Part shown: positions 48,437-57,422 of the stretch, piece after piece
How the letters are laid out: each line of letters begins with the position of its first letter
Numbering within the stretch: position 1 is the stretch's first letter
DNA from: DATKPC01 sp035524275
GTDB lineage: Bacteria; Pseudomonadota; Gammaproteobacteria; Burkholderiales; Burkholderiaceae_F
Reading direction: 5' to 3'
Length of the DNA: 64,000 nucleotides
Assembly (NCBI GenBank): GCA_035524275.1
Contig: DATKPC010000095.1
Coordinates: forward strand, 1 to 64,000
Made by a program: the position numbers and the translations under genes
The notes under the pieces: model-generated
The model's input: the letters and a program-made list of their open reading frames with translations, nothing else
Database searches by the model: none
What the model was told of the DNA's origin: nothing

Positions 48437-49906
48437 TCAGCCGCCCAGTTCCCGTTCCAGGAAGCGCATCGCGGCCGGGTTGAGGCAGGTCGCGGCCGCG
48501 ACCCGCATCCAGGTGCTCGGCTGCTGGCGCGGCGAGAACAGCCCGCCGGGGGCGCACAGGATGCCCTGCGCGGCGGCGCGGGCGGCGATTGCACGGGTGT
48601 CGCGACCACAATCGACCCACAGGAACATGCCTCCCTGCGGCGCCGCGAACGGCCGCGCCCCGAAGCGCTGCAGCGCCCGCAACGTTCGGTCGCGCGCGGC
48701 ATCGAGGCGTCCGCGAAGCCGGTCGACGTGGCGCCGATAATGCCCCTCGGCGAGGATCCGCGCGACGACCCGCTCGCCGAGTTCCGGCGACGTCAGGCCC
48801 GTCAGCAGCTTCAGGTCGGCGAGGCGGTCCGCGAGGTCGCGGCGCGCCGCCAGGTAGCCGACGCGAAGGCCGGCGGCGAGCGTCTTGGAGTAGCCGCCGA
48901 CATGCACGACGCGGCGCAACTGGTCGAGGCTCGCTAGGCGCAGCGCCTGCGGCGGCGCGAGATCACCGTAGATGTCGTCGTCGACGATCGTGCAATCGTG
49001 GCGCTCCGCGATCTGCAGCAGGCGATGCGCTACCGCCGGTGAAACCAGCGTTCCGGTCGGGTTGTGAAGCACCGAGCTCAGCACGAACAGCTTCGGCTGG
49101 TGGCGTTCGAGCAGCGTCGCGAGCACGTCGAGGTCCGGCCCCTCCGGCGTCCTCGGCACGCCCAGGACGTTGAGGCCGAAAGCCGCGAACCGCCCGAACA
49201 GGACGAACCATGCCGGATCCTCGACCAGCACGGTGTCGCCCGGGCCCGCGAGGAGCCGGGCGACGAGGTCGAGCGCATGCGTGGCGCCGGACGTGACGAC
49301 GATCTGGTCGGGCGCCGCAGCGACGTCGATCTGCGCCAGGCGGCGTGCGATCTGCTCGCGCAGCGGCAGGAAGCCGGCGGCCACGCCGTAGCCCAGCACG
49401 CCCGAGGCCGTGCCGCGGCCGACCGTCCGTATCGCCGCGCCCAGCTGGGCCGACTCGAGCCATGCCGACGGCAGCAGGCCGGCGCCCGGATGCCCTTCGG
49501 CGGGTGCCTGGGCGAACAGGCTGCGCATCAGCCACGCGACATCCAGCGACGCCGCCTCGCGCGGCGGCACCGCCGCCGCGCCGCCGGGCACGGTGCTGGC
49601 GCGCGACGACCAGCGCTCCGGCCTGCCGCGAATGAAGAATCCGGCGCCGCGGCGCGACTCGACGTGACCGGTCGCCACCAGGCGGTCGTAGGCCTCGACC
49701 ACCGTCGAACGGCTCACCCCCTCGCGCTGCGCGAACTCGCGAATCGACGCGAGCCTTGTGCCCGGCTGCAGCGCGTGCTCCTCGATGCGTCGCGCCAGGC
49801 GAGCCGCGATTTGCTCGGGCAGCCTGCGGCCGCCGCCCCGGACGAGGGCGTCGCCTGCCCCCCAGTGCGCGTCGAGCGCCGTCGTACCGTCGTCGGGAAC
49901 TGTCAT
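48437..49906 (-). CDS. MocR-type transcriptional regulator (GntR helix-turn-helix with aminotransferase-like domain)
   Basis: A 489-residue PLP-dependent regulator. The GntR winged helix (about 30-100; LASIREFAQREGVSRSTVVE) is followed by a class I aminotransferase fold. The PLP lysine is K341 in GGYSKTLAAGLRVGYL, and the VVTSGATHALDL and HNPTGTLVSP blocks are conserved. Such regulators sense an amino acid or PLP and control transport or metabolism genes. It is divergent from lysE-eamA-phzF, with candidate operators in the gap. ATG at 49906 fits the family start. Confidence 0.92.
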   Translation of the reverse strand: MTVPDDGTTALDAHWGAGDALVRGGGRRLPEQIAARLARRIEEHALQPGTRLASIREFAQREGVSRSTVVEAYDRLVATGHVESRRGAGFFIRGRPERWSSRASTVPGGAAAVPPREAASLDVAWLMRSLFAQAPAEGHPGAGLLPSAWLESAQLGAAIRTVGRGTASGVLGYGVAAGFLPLREQIARRLAQIDVAAAPDQIVVTSGATHALDLVARLLAGPGDTVLVEDPAWFVLFGRFAAFGLNVLGVPRTPEGPDLDVLATLLERHQPKLFVLSSVLHNPTGTLVSPAVAHRLLQIAERHDCTIVDDDIYGDLAPPQALRLASLDQLRRVVHVGGYSKTLAAGLRVGYLAARRDLADRLADLKLLTGLTSPELGERVVARILAEGHYRRHVDRLRGRLDAARDRTLRALQRFGARPFAAPQGGMFLWVDCGRDTRAIAARAAAQGILCAPGGLFSPRQQPSTWMRVAAATCLNPAAMRFLERELGG

Positions 49907-49948
49907 GCCGGAATGTCCAGGCCAGTCGGCCAAACCGTGTGAAGAAGT

Positions 49949-49983
49949 GTACTGCTTCCGTACTGCTCGACACGGTAGAGTAC
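49949..49983. promoter_or_regulatory. Candidate MocR operator (direct and inverted GTACT repeats)
   Basis: GTACTG occurs at 49949 and again at 49960 (11 bp apart, one helical turn), and AGTAC, the inverted form, lies at 49979-49983. Two direct repeats plus an inverted copy is the pattern described for MocR/PdxR-type regulators, located here between the regulator and the divergent exporter genes. The spacing is read directly; the binding is inferred. Confidence 0.55.
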
Positions 49984-50077
49984 GCGCACCTGAACCGCCC
50001 ATGACGCCGCCTGCGGCGCACCTTTCCCCGCGCGACGCACACCCGCGCGACGCACCTTTGCCCGAACTGTCCCCGTG

Positions 50078-50689
50078 ATGGCCCACGACGAATTCCTCGC
50101 GCTGCTGATCTTTGCCGGGATCGGCTCGGTGACCCCGGGCCCGAACAATGCGGTCGCCACGGTCACCGCGGCGACCTTCGGGCTGCGGGCGGCGTTGCCG
50201 CACGTCGTCGGCGTTCCGCTCGGTTTCTCGACGATGCTCTTCGCCGCGGCCGCCGGCGCGGCTTCGCTCGTCGCCGACGTGCCGGCGCTCGCCACGGCAC
50301 TGCACTGGAGCGGCATCGCCTACATGGCCTGGCTGGCGTTCGCGCTGGCCCGCGATCGCGGCGGCGGCTCCGACACCGCCGGCCCGTTCGCGCTGCCGCT
50401 GGGCGTCGTGCAGTCCGCCGCGTTCCAGTTCCTCAACCCGAAGGCGTGGATGCTGGCGCTGGCCATTGCCGGCACCTGGATCGTCGGTGCCGATACGTGG
50501 CGGCGGGCCGCCACGGCCGGGCTCGTCTTCACGCTCACCGCGGTGCTGAGCCTGCTCGCCTGGGCCGGCGCCGGGGCTGCACTTCGGCGCTGGCTCGCGT
50601 CGCCACGCCGCCTGCGCGCGTTCAACCTCGCGATGGCGCTCGCGTTGGCGCTGACCGCCGGATGGCTGGCGTGGCGCGGCGAGCGATGA
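50078..50689 (+). CDS. LysE/RhtB family amino acid exporter
   Basis: A 203-residue inner-membrane protein of six predicted TM helices. The N-terminal motif GIGSVTPGPNNAVATVTAA and the later VQSAAFQFLNPKAWMLAL are family signatures. ATG at 50078 is used; GTG at 50075 is an alternative. Its stop overlaps the eamA-family gene start (ATGA). The exported amino acid is unknown, but the divergent MocR regulator makes amino acid control likely. Confidence 0.9.
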   Translation: MAHDEFLALLIFAGIGSVTPGPNNAVATVTAATFGLRAALPHVVGVPLGFSTMLFAAAAGAASLVADVPALATALHWSGIAYMAWLAFALARDRGGGSDTAGPFALPLGVVQSAAFQFLNPKAWMLALAIAGTWIVGADTWRRAATAGLVFTLTAVLSLLAWAGAGAALRRWLASPRRLRAFNLAMALALALTAGWLAWRGER

Positions 50690-51657
50690 GCACGGCGGCC
50701 GCCGGCGGCGGCGATGGCGGCCCGCGGACGGCGGCCGCCGGCGGGCTCCTCTGGGGCCTGGTCGGCGTGCTCGCGTTCAGCCTGACGCTGCCGATGACGC
50801 GGGTCGCCGTTGCCCGCATCGATCCGTCGGTCGTCGCGTTCGGCCGCATGGCGATCGCCGGACTCGTCGCGATCGCCTGGCTCGCGGTGACGTGGACGCG
50901 GCGGCCCGGCGGCGCCGAACTGCGCCTTGCCGCCGCCTCCGCGCTCGGCGTCGTCATCGGTTTCCCGCTGCTCTCGACGCTGGCGCTGCGCTCGACATCG
51001 GCAAGCCACGCGGCGATCGTCTCCGGCCTGCTGCCGTTCGCCACGGCGGTCTTCGGTGTCGTGCTGCACCGCGAACGGCTCGCGCCGCGCTTCTGGGCCG
51101 CGGCCGTCGCCGGATCGGCGCTCGTCGTCGGCTACGCGTGGACGCGCGGCGGCGGACGGCTGTCGGTCGGCGACCTGTGGATGCTCGGCGCCGTCGTCGC
51201 CGGCGCGTTCGGCTACGCGACCGGTGCCCGCCTCGCGATGCGGATCGGCGGCATGCGCGCCATCCTGTGGTCGCTCGCCACGGCGACGCCGTTCACGCTG
51301 CCGATCGCGGCGGCGTCCGCGCTGAATGCGCCGCCGCACGCCGACGCCGCGACCTGGGCAGCCTTCGGCTACGTGACGCTGGTTTCGCAGCTGCTCGGCT
51401 TTTTCGCGTGGTACAACGGGTTGGCGAAAGGCGGCATCGCGCGCGTCGGCCAGGTGCAGCTGCTGCAGGTTTTCTTCACGATCGGCTTCGCGGCGCTCGC
51501 GTTCGGCGAGGACGTCGCGCCCTCGACCTGGTGGTTCGCGGCAGCGGTGGTCGCGACGATCGCGTGGGGCCGGTCGTCGCGGGCGGCGGCGACATCGGCA
51601 CCGCGTTGGGGAGAGCACGCATGCACGGCAACGGCGGCCCGCGGTATCGATTCCTGA
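50686..51657 (+). CDS. EamA-family (DMT) transporter
   Basis: A 323-residue membrane protein with about ten TM helices arranged as two EamA repeats (WGLVGVLAFSLTLPMTRVAV and LWMLGAVVAGAFGYATGARL). The second repeat contains VSQLLGFFAWYNGLAKGGIARVGQVQLL-like sequence, typical of the family. It probably exports an amino acid or metabolite together with the LysE protein. The 3' end overlaps the phzF-family start by 37 bp. Confidence 0.9.
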   Translation: MSTAAAGGGDGGPRTAAAGGLLWGLVGVLAFSLTLPMTRVAVARIDPSVVAFGRMAIAGLVAIAWLAVTWTRRPGGAELRLAAASALGVVIGFPLLSTLALRSTSASHAAIVSGLLPFATAVFGVVLHRERLAPRFWAAAVAGSALVVGYAWTRGGGRLSVGDLWMLGAVVAGAFGYATGARLAMRIGGMRAILWSLATATPFTLPIAAASALNAPPHADAATWAAFGYVTLVSQLLGFFAWYNGLAKGGIARVGQVQLLQVFFTIGFAALAFGEDVAPSTWWFAAAVVATIAWGRSSRAAATSAPRWGEHACTATAARGIDS

Positions 51658-52514
51658 CCTGCGACGTCTTCACCGACCGGCGCTTCGGCGGCAACCCGCT
51701 GGCGGTCGTGACCGACGCGGTCGGGCTGGACGACGCCCGGATGCAGGCGATCGCGCGCGAATTCAATCTCTCGGAAACGACGTTCGTGCTGCCGCCGTCG
51801 GACCCGCGACATGCGGCACGCGTTCGCATCTTCACGCCGGGGGGCGAGTTGCCCTTCGCCGGCCATCCGACGGTCGGCACGGCCTACGTCCTGGCGCGGA
51901 TCGGCGCGATCCCGCCGGCCGCGACGCAGGTCCGCTTCGAGGAGGGCGTCGGCCCCGTCCCGGTGTCGATCGAGCGCGACCGCGGCGTGCCGACGCGCTG
52001 CACCCTCACGGCGGCGCGCCGCCCGGGGTGCGGCCCGCCGGCGCCCGATGCGGCGACGCTGGCGCGCGTGTTGTCGCTGGATCCGCGCGACATCGCCCCG
52101 CACGCGGAATGCTGGTCGTGCGGCGTGCCCTTCCTCGTCGTGCCCCTGGCGTCGGTCGCCGCGCTGGAGCGCTGCCGCATCGATCCGGCGGCCTACGCCG
52201 GCATCCGGCACCACGCCGCGGGCCACGTGTACCCGGTCGCCCGCGTCGACGCGGCCACCTGGCGGGTGCGGATGTTTGCCCCGACGCTCGGCGTCGCCGA
52301 GGATCCGGCAACGGGAGGCGCCGCCGCGGCGTTTGCCGGATGGCTGGCGCGCCACGAGCCGACGCCGGGCACGTCCTATCGCCTGCTGCAGGGCGTCGAG
52401 ATCGAGCGTCCCAGCCGCATCGACCTGCAGTTCGACGTCGAGGGCGCCGAGGCCTGCAACGTGCGCGTCGGCGGCTCCTGCGTCATGGTGAGCGAGGGTT
52501 CGATCGAGGCCTGA
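51621..52514 (+). CDS. PhzF family protein (isomerase/epimerase-like)
   Basis: A 297-residue enzyme of the diaminopimelate epimerase-fold PhzF family. The catalytic-base-like Glu52 lies in NLSETTFVL, and PFAGHPTVGTAYVL and EDPATGGAAAAF are the two signature blocks. The phenazine-specific context is absent, so phenazine synthesis is not implied; it may process an amino acid-derived compound handled by the two exporters. It overlaps the eamA-family gene and ends 32 bp inside the convergent glycosyltransferase gene. Confidence 0.9.
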   Translation: MHGNGGPRYRFLTCDVFTDRRFGGNPLAVVTDAVGLDDARMQAIAREFNLSETTFVLPPSDPRHAARVRIFTPGGELPFAGHPTVGTAYVLARIGAIPPAATQVRFEEGVGPVPVSIERDRGVPTRCTLTAARRPGCGPPAPDAATLARVLSLDPRDIAPHAECWSCGVPFLVVPLASVAALERCRIDPAAYAGIRHHAAGHVYPVARVDAATWRVRMFAPTLGVAEDPATGGAAAAFAGWLARHEPTPGTSYRLLQGVEIERPSRIDLQFDVEGAEACNVRVGGSCVMVSEGSIEA

Positions 52515-53820
52515 GGAGCGGCGGGCGCGCGGCGGACCGCAGCGGGAGCCGCCGCGCGTCGGCGGCCGCACGTCCGGCAGCATTTTCGGTGGACGTAGCG
52601 GCGCCGGTGTCGACGGCGCTGTCGACGATCCCGAGGTAGCAGGCCTCGAGCGCCAGCGCGATCCGCCGCCAGTCGCGCTGCAGCGCCGCGGCGCGTGCCG
52701 CGGTGCCGAGGCGGCGACGGCGCGCCGGATCGCGGACCAGTGACGCGACGGCCTCGGCGAATTCGGCGGGCGCCGGCGAATCCACGACCAGCCCGCTCGC
52801 CCCGTCGTCGATCACGGCGGCGGCCGCCGACCCGGCGCCGCAGGCGATCGCGAGCCCGCTCGCCATCGCCTGCAGCAGCGGTGCCTCGGCATTCGTCGTA
52901 CCCGGCTGGAGCCAGATTTCCGCGGAGGCGCGCGCGATCGCGCGGTCCGTCGTGACGTCGGCGACCACGATTTTCGGCCACCGCGCCAGCAGCGCGTCGG
53001 CGCACGGACCGCGCCCGAGCAACACCACGCGCCCTTGCGGCGCCTGGCTCGCCATCGCGGCGCACGTCGCCGACACGCGATCGAAGGGCGTCGCCGGCTC
53101 GACGTCCGCGCTGCACAGGATCGCCGGAGCCCGTTCGCCAACGCCCCAGCGCGCCCGCACGCCCGCCTCGCGCCGCGCCGGCGCGAATCGCGACGTGTCG
53201 ACGCCGGCGGCGACGAAGCGCACGTCGCGAAAGCCGCAGCGAACCAGTTCCTCGCACATCGCTTCCGTCGGCACGATCGTGAGCCGCGTGCGCTGGTGGA
53301 ACTTGCGCAGCAACCTCGCGACCGGCTTTGCCAGCCCGTGGATCCCGGACCGCCGCGCAGGCCGGTTCGTCTCCGACACGTCGCCGGCGCGGGTGCCGCC
53401 GACCGGTTGGGCGCGGAAGTCGGCGCACACCGGTAGCCGCAACTTCCGGGCCGCATGCAGCGCGGACCAGCCGAGCGTGCCGGCCGTCGCGATGTGGACC
53501 AGGTCGGGTCGCCGGACCGTCCACAGCCGCAGGAGCGCCCGTCCCGGCCCCAGGCCCGCTCTCCAGCCCGCCGTCAGGCCGGATTGCCGCGCGATCGGCA
53601 GGCCCTCGAGCGCCGCGCCGACCGCGCGCGCGGCGGGCGGGTCGCGCCGCGGCCGCACGAGTTGGATGTCGTGGTTCAGTTCCCGCAGCGCGGCCACGCG
53701 CTCCGCGACGGCCCACGCCACGTCGTTGGCGTCCGGCGCGAAGGTCTCGGTGACGATCGCGATGCGCAACGAGCGCCGTGGCGCGGAGAGTTGCTCGACG
53801 CTGATCGGCGAGAAATCCAT
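52483..53820 (-). CDS. GT4-type glycosyltransferase
   Basis: A 445-residue GT-B-fold enzyme. The N-terminal Rossmann domain opens RIAIVTETFAPDANDVAWAV, the glycosyltransferase 4 start, but with Asp in place of the usual Gly before VA. The C-terminal domain carries NAEAPLLQAMASGLAIAC, where the second Glu of the E-x7-E signature is Gln, so activity is less certain. No membrane segment is present, but such enzymes often work on lipid acceptors at the membrane. ATG at 53820 is preferred (GGG 7 bp upstream); ATGs or GTG up to 53841 are alternatives. Divergent from the Mpo1-like gene. Confidence 0.82.
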   Translation of the reverse strand: MDFSPISVEQLSAPRRSLRIAIVTETFAPDANDVAWAVAERVAALRELNHDIQLVRPRRDPPAARAVGAALEGLPIARQSGLTAGWRAGLGPGRALLRLWTVRRPDLVHIATAGTLGWSALHAARKLRLPVCADFRAQPVGGTRAGDVSETNRPARRSGIHGLAKPVARLLRKFHQRTRLTIVPTEAMCEELVRCGFRDVRFVAAGVDTSRFAPARREAGVRARWGVGERAPAILCSADVEPATPFDRVSATCAAMASQAPQGRVVLLGRGPCADALLARWPKIVVADVTTDRAIARASAEIWLQPGTTNAEAPLLQAMASGLAIACGAGSAAAAVIDDGASGLVVDSPAPAEFAEAVASLVRDPARRRRLGTAARAAALQRDWRRIALALEACYLGIVDSAVDTGAATSTENAAGRAAADARRLPLRSAARPPLLRPRSNPRSP

Positions 53821-53986
53821 CTGCATGCCCATACGCTGCACGCGCCCGGCAACCGGGTCATGACACTGCCCGTCGCCGCGACGCGCTCGCGCGTCGTCAA
53901 ACGGTCATCGAAACTTCACGAAATTTCAGGACCGCCGTCATAGGATCCGCCGCGGCACTTCCGCCTCGCCGACCCAAGGAATCGAA

Positions 53987-54598
53987 TTGAACGCCTTCCT
54001 TCACGCCCTCGAGATCCAGCGCTGGGACGACCACCGCTACTACCACCACAGTCGCGTCAACCAGGCGCTGCATTTCTTCAGCGCCTTGAGCTTCCTGGTC
54101 GCCTACGCGATGCTGTTCAAGGACCCGGTGATCGCGGCGCTGATCGGTTGGCTCGTCGCGATGAGCAGTCGCCAGGTCGGGCATTTCTTCTTCGAGCCGA
54201 AAGGCTACGACGCCGTCAACCAGGCGACGCATGAATACAAGGAGCACGTGAAGCTGGGGTACAACCTGAGGCGAAAGGCGGTGCTGATCGCGCTGTGGGC
54301 GGCTGCCCCGCTGGTCCTCCTCGTCGATCCGACGCTGTTCGGGATCTTCCCGGCACCGCTCGCGGGCCACGACGGCCTCGTGCACCGCGTCGGGCTGATC
54401 TGGCTCGCGCTCGGCGTCGGCGGGCTGCTCTTCAGGACGATCCAACTCGTCGTCATCAAGGACGCCATGACCGGCCTCGTCTGGATGACGAAGATCCTCA
54501 CCGATCCGTACCACGACATCAAGCTCTACCACAGGGCGCCGCTGCAACTGCTGCGCGGCCAACGGTTCGAGCCCGGGCGCGAAGGACACCGGGCCTGA
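53987..54598 (+). CDS. Mpo1/DUF962-like integral membrane protein
   Basis: A 203-residue protein with about four TM segments (31-43, 47-60, 97-113, 132-155). Two motifs resemble the Mpo1/YGL010w (DUF962) family: Y19-H20-H21 with N25 and H29 in YYHHSRVNQALH, and Q63-V-G-H66 with E70 in SRQVGHFFFEP. In yeast, Mpo1 is an Fe(II)-dependent dioxygenase of 2-hydroxy fatty acids. The TTG at 53987 is preceded by AAGGA 7 bp upstream, which fixes the start. The match is by eye and the family may be divergent. It is flanked by a glycosyltransferase and an aminotransferase that may act on lipids. Confidence 0.55.
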   Translation: MNAFLHALEIQRWDDHRYYHHSRVNQALHFFSALSFLVAYAMLFKDPVIAALIGWLVAMSSRQVGHFFFEPKGYDAVNQATHEYKEHVKLGYNLRRKAVLIALWAAAPLVLLVDPTLFGIFPAPLAGHDGLVHRVGLIWLALGVGGLLFRTIQLVVIKDAMTGLVWMTKILTDPYHDIKLYHRAPLQLLRGQRFEPGREGHRA

Positions 54599-54636
54599 GC
54601 GCCGCATTGCACACGGCGCGCGGGTCGGGCGTCGTC

Positions 54637-56391
54637 TCAGGTTTCGATAGGCGCGGCCGCCGGTGCCGCGGGCTGCGGGCGCGCGTCCGCGGGCTCCGCG
54701 GACGCCCGGCCGCGACCGACGCGAAGCCGCTGCGCGAGCAGTTCGCGCAGGATCCGGCGCCGGATCGCGCGATTCGTCAGCGTCGCCTCGCCCCACCACC
54801 AGCCATCGGCGGACATCATCGCGGCCGCGGCGACGAAGCGCTGCGCGACCGCATCGAAGTCGGCGTCGGTGTAGTTGAGGCTGAAGACGATGCGCCCGCT
54901 GCCGACCCAGCTCAGGGCCAAGCCTTCGGCTCGCAGGTAATACTGCAGCATCCAGTTGTAGCGGCTCGGCTTGTCGAAGCAGACGGTCCAGATCGACGAC
55001 AGGTTCGCGACGTGCAGCGGGAGGAAGGCCTCGCGCAAGCGGCGGTTGAGGCGCGCCGCGCGTTCGTTCCAGCGGGCGTCGAGGCCGTCGTACAAGGCAC
55101 GCGTCTGCGGCCGCTCCAGGCGATCGAGGAAAGCCTGCATCGCGCCCATCACGTAGGGATGCGCGTTGAATGTCCCGCGTGCAAAGCAGATGTCGGCGGG
55201 TCGGTCGTCGCGGAACCGCTGCATCAGGCCGGCGCGACCGCAGACGACACCGATCGGAAGGCCTCCGGCCAACGTCTTGCCGTAGGTGACCAGATCGGCC
55301 TGGACGCCGAAATACTCCTGCGCCCCGCCGGGCGCCAGGCGAAAGCCGACGAAGACCTCGTCGAAGACCAGGACGATGCCGCGCCGGGTGCAGATCTCGC
55401 GCAGCCGCGCCAGCCAGGCCGTGTACGCCGCGCGATCGAAGCCGGCGTCGCGGCTGCTGTCGACGAGCGAAGAGTCGCCCGGGGCCGGCCGGTTCGGATG
55501 CAGCGCCTGCAACGGGTTGACCAGCACGCAGGCGATGTCGGTTCGCGTCCGCAGGACATGCAGCGTCGCGTCGTCCATCTCCTTCAGCGTGTAGGTTTCG
55601 TGGGCCGGCGCCGGATTGCCGACGCCCGGCTGCACGTCCCCCCACCAGCCGTGGTAGGCGCCGCAGAAGCGCACGAGGTGCGTCCGCCGCGTGTGGTAGC
55701 GCGCCAGTCGCACCGCCTGCATCACGGCTTCCGTGCCGGACATGTGGAACGAGACCTGGTCGAGCCCCGAGAGGCGGCGAAGGCGCTCGACGTTGCGTGC
55801 GACGACCGGGTGGTAGGACCCCAGCACCGGTCCGAGCGGATCGGCGAGGGCCGATCCGTCACGGATGCAGTCGCGATAGAAGTCGTAGCCGAAGACGTTG
55901 ACGCCGTAGGAGCCGGTCAGGTCGTAGTAGCGGTTGCCGTCGAGGTCGGTCAGCATCACGCCGCCGGCGGACTGCAGGAACGCACCGATCGGCAGGCTGC
56001 GGGCCACGATGCGGCTGAACTGCATCGGAACCCGATAGGCCGACGTGAACTGCAGGTCGGGCAGCGACGGCTTGGCCTGCGCCGTCAGCGCGACGGATCG
56101 CGGCGCCATGGCGCGCAGCCGATCGCCGAGACGCGTGAAGCCCGCGCGGCGGCGCGCGATGACGTCGCCCGGCGCGTCGTCGGACGCGAAGAAGGTCGCG
56201 TCGTCGTAGTGGCACGCCGGAAGCAGCGCGGCGATGCGGCGCGACATCCTCGCATGGCCGGCGAGCGAGGGATGCTTGGCGCGCGACAGGTCGAGGCGCC
56301 GTTTCAGGCGCGGCAGCGATGCGGCCGCGGCGAGGCTCGTCGCGGCGAGGGCGGTGAGGGGCAGCGAAGCATGGGCGAGGAAATCCTGCAT
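54637..56391 (-). CDS. Class III aminotransferase (GSA-aminomutase-like) with N-terminal extension
   Basis: A 584-residue PLP enzyme. The core is like glutamate-1-semialdehyde aminomutase: MSGTEAVMQAVRLAR, LVFDEVFVGFRL and the PLP lysine K372 in TYGKTLAGGLPIG. The first 140 residues are extra: a hydrophobic stretch at 8-26 that may anchor it to the membrane, then a helical region of unknown role. The C-terminal 50 residues are Ala/Pro-rich. True HemL is about 430 residues, so this is an accessory aminotransferase with unknown substrate. It is divergent from the psd gene, 71 bp away. Confidence 0.82.
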   Translation of the reverse strand: MQDFLAHASLPLTALAATSLAAAASLPRLKRRLDLSRAKHPSLAGHARMSRRIAALLPACHYDDATFFASDDAPGDVIARRRAGFTRLGDRLRAMAPRSVALTAQAKPSLPDLQFTSAYRVPMQFSRIVARSLPIGAFLQSAGGVMLTDLDGNRYYDLTGSYGVNVFGYDFYRDCIRDGSALADPLGPVLGSYHPVVARNVERLRRLSGLDQVSFHMSGTEAVMQAVRLARYHTRRTHLVRFCGAYHGWWGDVQPGVGNPAPAHETYTLKEMDDATLHVLRTRTDIACVLVNPLQALHPNRPAPGDSSLVDSSRDAGFDRAAYTAWLARLREICTRRGIVLVFDEVFVGFRLAPGGAQEYFGVQADLVTYGKTLAGGLPIGVVCGRAGLMQRFRDDRPADICFARGTFNAHPYVMGAMQAFLDRLERPQTRALYDGLDARWNERAARLNRRLREAFLPLHVANLSSIWTVCFDKPSRYNWMLQYYLRAEGLALSWVGSGRIVFSLNYTDADFDAVAQRFVAAAAMMSADGWWWGEATLTNRAIRRRILRELLAQRLRVGRGRASAEPADARPQPAAPAAAPIET

Positions 56392-56462
56392 CGTGGTCGG
56401 GCGACGTCATCCGGCGCGTGGGTGGTCGATGCGCGCTTGTACCGCGTCGAATTGACAGCCGC

Positions 56463-57395
56463 ATGAACGCGCGCGCCTGGGTCGGGCGGATCGTCGCGAA
56501 CGAGACGCTCAACTACACGCTGACGAACCGGCTTCCGCGGCGCCAGCTCAACCGTTTCATGGCGTGGTTCAGCCGCATCCGCAACCCGGTCGTGCGCCGG
56601 CTGTCGATCGCGACGTGGCGCTACTTCGCCGACGTCGACCTGTCGGACGCGATGGCCTCGAGCTTCACGAGCCTTCACGACTGCTTCACGCGGCAGTTGC
56701 GCCCGGGGGCCCGGCCGTTCATCGCGGATGCGGCAACGCTGGCGAGCCCGTGCGATGCGATCGTCGGGGCCACCGGAACGATCGTCGGCGACGACGCGGT
56801 CCAGGCGAAGGGACGGCGGTATCCGCTGAGCGAGCTCCTGGAGGACCCGGCGCTGGCGAGCCATTACGTCGGCGGAACCTATGCGACGCTGCGAATCACG
56901 GCCGGGATGTATCACCGCTTCCACGCGCCGTACGACTGCCGCGTCACGTCGGTCACGCATATCGCGGGGGACACCTTCAACGTCAACCCGCCGGCGTTGC
57001 GACGCGTCGATCGCCTGTACTGCCGCAACGAGCGGGCCGTCATCCGCTGTCGGCTCGTCGGTGGCAGCCCGGGCGGCCCGGATGTCGACGGGCAGCTCGT
57101 GACGCTCGTGCCGGTCGCCGCGATCCTCGTCGGCGGGATCCGCCTTCACTGCGCCGACCTGCTGTTGCACGGCCGCTACCGCGGCCCGCGGCAGGTCGCC
57201 TGCGACGCGCGGCTGCGCAAGGGCGACGAGATGGGCTGGTTCGAGCACGGCTCGACGATCATCGTGCTGGTGCCGGCCGGCTGGTCGCTCGCCGATGGGC
57301 TTGCGGAAGGCGCGCCGGTGCGAACGGGCGAGGCGCTGATGTGGTGCGGCCGGCGGGGCGACTCGCGGGCGGCCGGTTGTACGGCGCCGCCCTAG
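56463..57395 (+). CDS. Phosphatidylserine decarboxylase, type I
   Basis: A 310-residue membrane-associated enzyme that makes phosphatidylethanolamine from phosphatidylserine. The self-cleavage motif reads HGST with Ser264 (usual LGST), giving the pyruvoyl group. Catalytic blocks are present in GMYHRFHAPYDCRV and in the FTSLHDCFTRQLRPGARP segment. It is of the E. coli-like length and differs from the short form (about 215 residues) usual in betaproteobacteria, so it may be a second, specialised copy. The ATG at 56463 starts NARAWVGRI. Its Leu to His change before Gly-Ser-Thr deserves checking. Confidence 0.85.
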   Translation: MNARAWVGRIVANETLNYTLTNRLPRRQLNRFMAWFSRIRNPVVRRLSIATWRYFADVDLSDAMASSFTSLHDCFTRQLRPGARPFIADAATLASPCDAIVGATGTIVGDDAVQAKGRRYPLSELLEDPALASHYVGGTYATLRITAGMYHRFHAPYDCRVTSVTHIAGDTFNVNPPALRRVDRLYCRNERAVIRCRLVGGSPGGPDVDGQLVTLVPVAAILVGGIRLHCADLLLHGRYRGPRQVACDARLRKGDEMGWFEHGSTIIVLVPAGWSLADGLAEGAPVRTGEALMWCGRRGDSRAAGCTAPP

Positions 57396-57422
57396 GGTGC
57401 GCCACCGCCAGCGGCTCACGCG

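Noticed and set aside
51621..52514. Phenazine biosynthesis because of a PhzF-like protein
   Set aside because: No phzA-E or G homologue is nearby; PhzF-family proteins are widespread and mostly unrelated to phenazines.
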